Source of the DNA: a virus
Strand: one strand, 5' to 3'
Length of the DNA stretch: 38,426 nt
Virus record (IMG/VR): IMGVR_UViG_3300034119_000495
Span: 1-38,426 of that record
Shown: piece after piece, positions 37,462 through 38,426 of the stretch
How positions within the stretch are numbered: position 1 is the stretch's first letter
Layout: every line of letters begins with the position of its first letter
The notes under the pieces: generated by a model
Seen by the model: only the letters and a program-made list of their open reading frames with translations
What the model was told of the DNA's origin: nothing
The model's database searches: none
Made by a program: the position numbers and the translations under genes

Positions 37462-38291
37462 TGAAAAAGATTTTAATTACAGGTAGCTCAGGCTACATCG
37501 GCAGTCATCTATGCAAAATGCTTAAAAATGAATATGAAGTGCATGGCTTAGATATTGATGAACCACAAGCACCGTTGAATGAGTTTTATCGTTGTGATAT
37601 TAATAGACAATTTGCCATACCCGGCGATATTGAATATGATGCGGTTATACATTTGGCAGCATTAGTTCGTGTGGGTGAAAGTGAACAGATTCCTATCAAA
37701 TACTATATCACTAACTTGAATGGTACAATGAATGTAGTTAACAAGATAAAGACAAAGAATTTTATCTTTGCTAGTACAGGTGCTGCCCAAGATTGTGCTA
37801 GTGCGTATGGTATAAGTAAACGTGCCGCAGAAGATGTTGTTAGAGAATATTGCACACAACATAAACAACAAGATTATACTATTTTTAGATTCTATAATGT
37901 TGTGGGTAGTGATGGTTATGAACCCACTAACCCTGACGGACTAATGTACAATCTAATAAAAGCACGTGATACAGGTAAGTTTACTGTATTTGGTAATGAT
38001 TATGATATATCACCTGACGGTACTTGTGTACGTGACTATGTGCATGTGAATGAGATATGTGATGCACTAAAACAAGCTATTGAAAAGCCTAGCAATAGTG
38101 TAGAATCATTGGGTCACGGTGTAGGTTATACAGTCAAAGAGATTGTAAGTCTGTTCCAGAAAGTTAATGATGTTGACTTTGATGTAGTATACGGTCCAAG
38201 AAGAAAGGGTGATATTGCTAGTTCAGTCCTAGAAGATGTATCACCCTATATGCGTAATCTTTATACTATGGAAGAGTTGTTAAAAATTTAA
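37461..38291 (+). CDS. UDP-glucose 4-epimerase-like NAD-dependent epimerase/dehydratase
   Basis: 276 aa. Rossmann GSSGYIGSH (8-16) for NAD, FASTGAA with S105/T106, catalytic YGISK (Y116, K120), and SPDGTCVRDYVHV, a GalE hallmark. It is shorter than E. coli GalE (338 aa), so parts of the C-terminal substrate region are trimmed. It interconverts nucleotide sugars, probably UDP-Glc and UDP-Gal or a relative, and is coupled by TAATG to the GT4 gene, whose donor it may supply. Its stop overlaps the end of the convergent minus-strand gene. Confidence 0.85.
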   Translation: MKKILITGSSGYIGSHLCKMLKNEYEVHGLDIDEPQAPLNEFYRCDINRQFAIPGDIEYDAVIHLAALVRVGESEQIPIKYYITNLNGTMNVVNKIKTKNFIFASTGAAQDCASAYGISKRAAEDVVREYCTQHKQQDYTIFRFYNVVGSDGYEPTNPDGLMYNLIKARDTGKFTVFGNDYDISPDGTCVRDYVHVNEICDALKQAIEKPSNSVESLGHGVGYTVKEIVSLFQKVNDVDFDVVYGPRRKGDIASSVLEDVSPYMRNLYTMEELLKI

Positions 38292-38426
38292 TTATTACGT
38301 GCGATTGGAGGAACCTTATCATTTTTACCAGTACCATCCAAGTTATGATAATAACTCTTTGAGAGATCACCGTCAAACTTTATAGCTGATTGAACTCCTT
38401 TAGGATTACCACCTGTTACCCGTTTA
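38288..38426 (-). CDS. C-terminal end of a convergent minus-strand gene (truncated at window edge)
   Basis: On the reverse strand an open frame of 45 codons runs from the right edge to TAA at 38288-38290. The visible peptide has GGNPKGVQSAIKFDGDLS, then HNLDGTGKNDKVPPIARNN. It has no stops, uses similar codons, and fills what would otherwise be a gap after the epimerase. It is the only supported minus-strand gene. Function not recognised. The stop overlaps the epimerase stop, so the two transcripts converge with no space for a separate terminator. Confidence 0.55.
   Translation of the reverse strand, partial: KRVTGGNPKGVQSAIKFDGDLSKSYYHNLDGTGKNDKVPPIARNN

Overview
The window looks like part of the genome of a large, lytic, T4-like tailed phage (myovirus-type) that probably infects an aquatic Gram-negative bacterium. 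The evidence is a T4 gp43-type family B DNA polymerase, a T4 gp45-type sliding clamp, late-promoter-like boxes matching T4 TATAAATA, candidate T4-style capsid-targeting N-termini ending in (I/L)-x-E, very dense packing with ATGA/TAATG stop-start overlaps, AT-rich codon use, and essentially every gene on the + strand. Host and exact lineage cannot be read from the sequence.

Layout. (1) 1-10.1 kb: virion and lysis-type genes. These are the tail of a probable glycosyltransferase, several proteins with capsid-targeting-like N-termini (a nucleotidyltransferase-like protein, two conserved phage proteins, a GH19 lysozyme, an HExxH protein), a Dps ferritin, two six-repeat KAIFGYG adhesin-like proteins and a secreted staphylococcal-type nuclease. 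(2) 10.1-21.5 kb: an adhesin and decoration region. Six proteins share a short N-terminal tag; five carry exactly six GWFGGG-type repeats (probable six-bladed propellers) and one carries a glycine-rich, gp38-like tip. They are interleaved with glycosyltransferases, two 2OG-Fe(II) oxygenases, a ParB/sulfiredoxin-like protein and a sulfotransferase. (3) 21.5-30.3 kb: replication and expression. TilS-like lysidine synthase, a DsbA-like small protein, DNA polymerase, sliding clamp, a DpdA/Tgt-like transglycosylase, small conserved proteins, a glycosyltransferase and an Hc1-like basic protein. (4) 30.3-38.3 kb: pterin, deazaguanine and sugar metabolism. FolE, a DfrB (R67-type) dihydrofolate reductase homologue, nucleotidyltransferases, a P-loop kinase/NMNAT fusion, QueD, a class II aldolase, QueE, a GT4 glycosyltransferase and a GalE-like epimerase. 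A convergent minus-strand gene begins at the right edge.

How it fits together. FolE, QueD and QueE make 7-carboxy-7-deazaguanine from GTP, and the DpdA-like enzyme encoded directly after the clamp could exchange it into DNA, giving a modified genome resistant to host nucleases. The GT4 enzyme at 36127-37461 ends in LFSF, matching the clamp-binding-like tail of the DNA polymerase (LFSFG). This suggests that a sugar transferase may also be recruited to replicating DNA. Late-type promoters (NATAAATAC) mostly precede virion genes, while sigma70-like promoters, several overlapped by palindromes, precede tilS, dsbA, the clamp and queD.

No tRNA, rRNA, CRISPR array, insertion sequence or gene-free stretch above 300 bases was seen.
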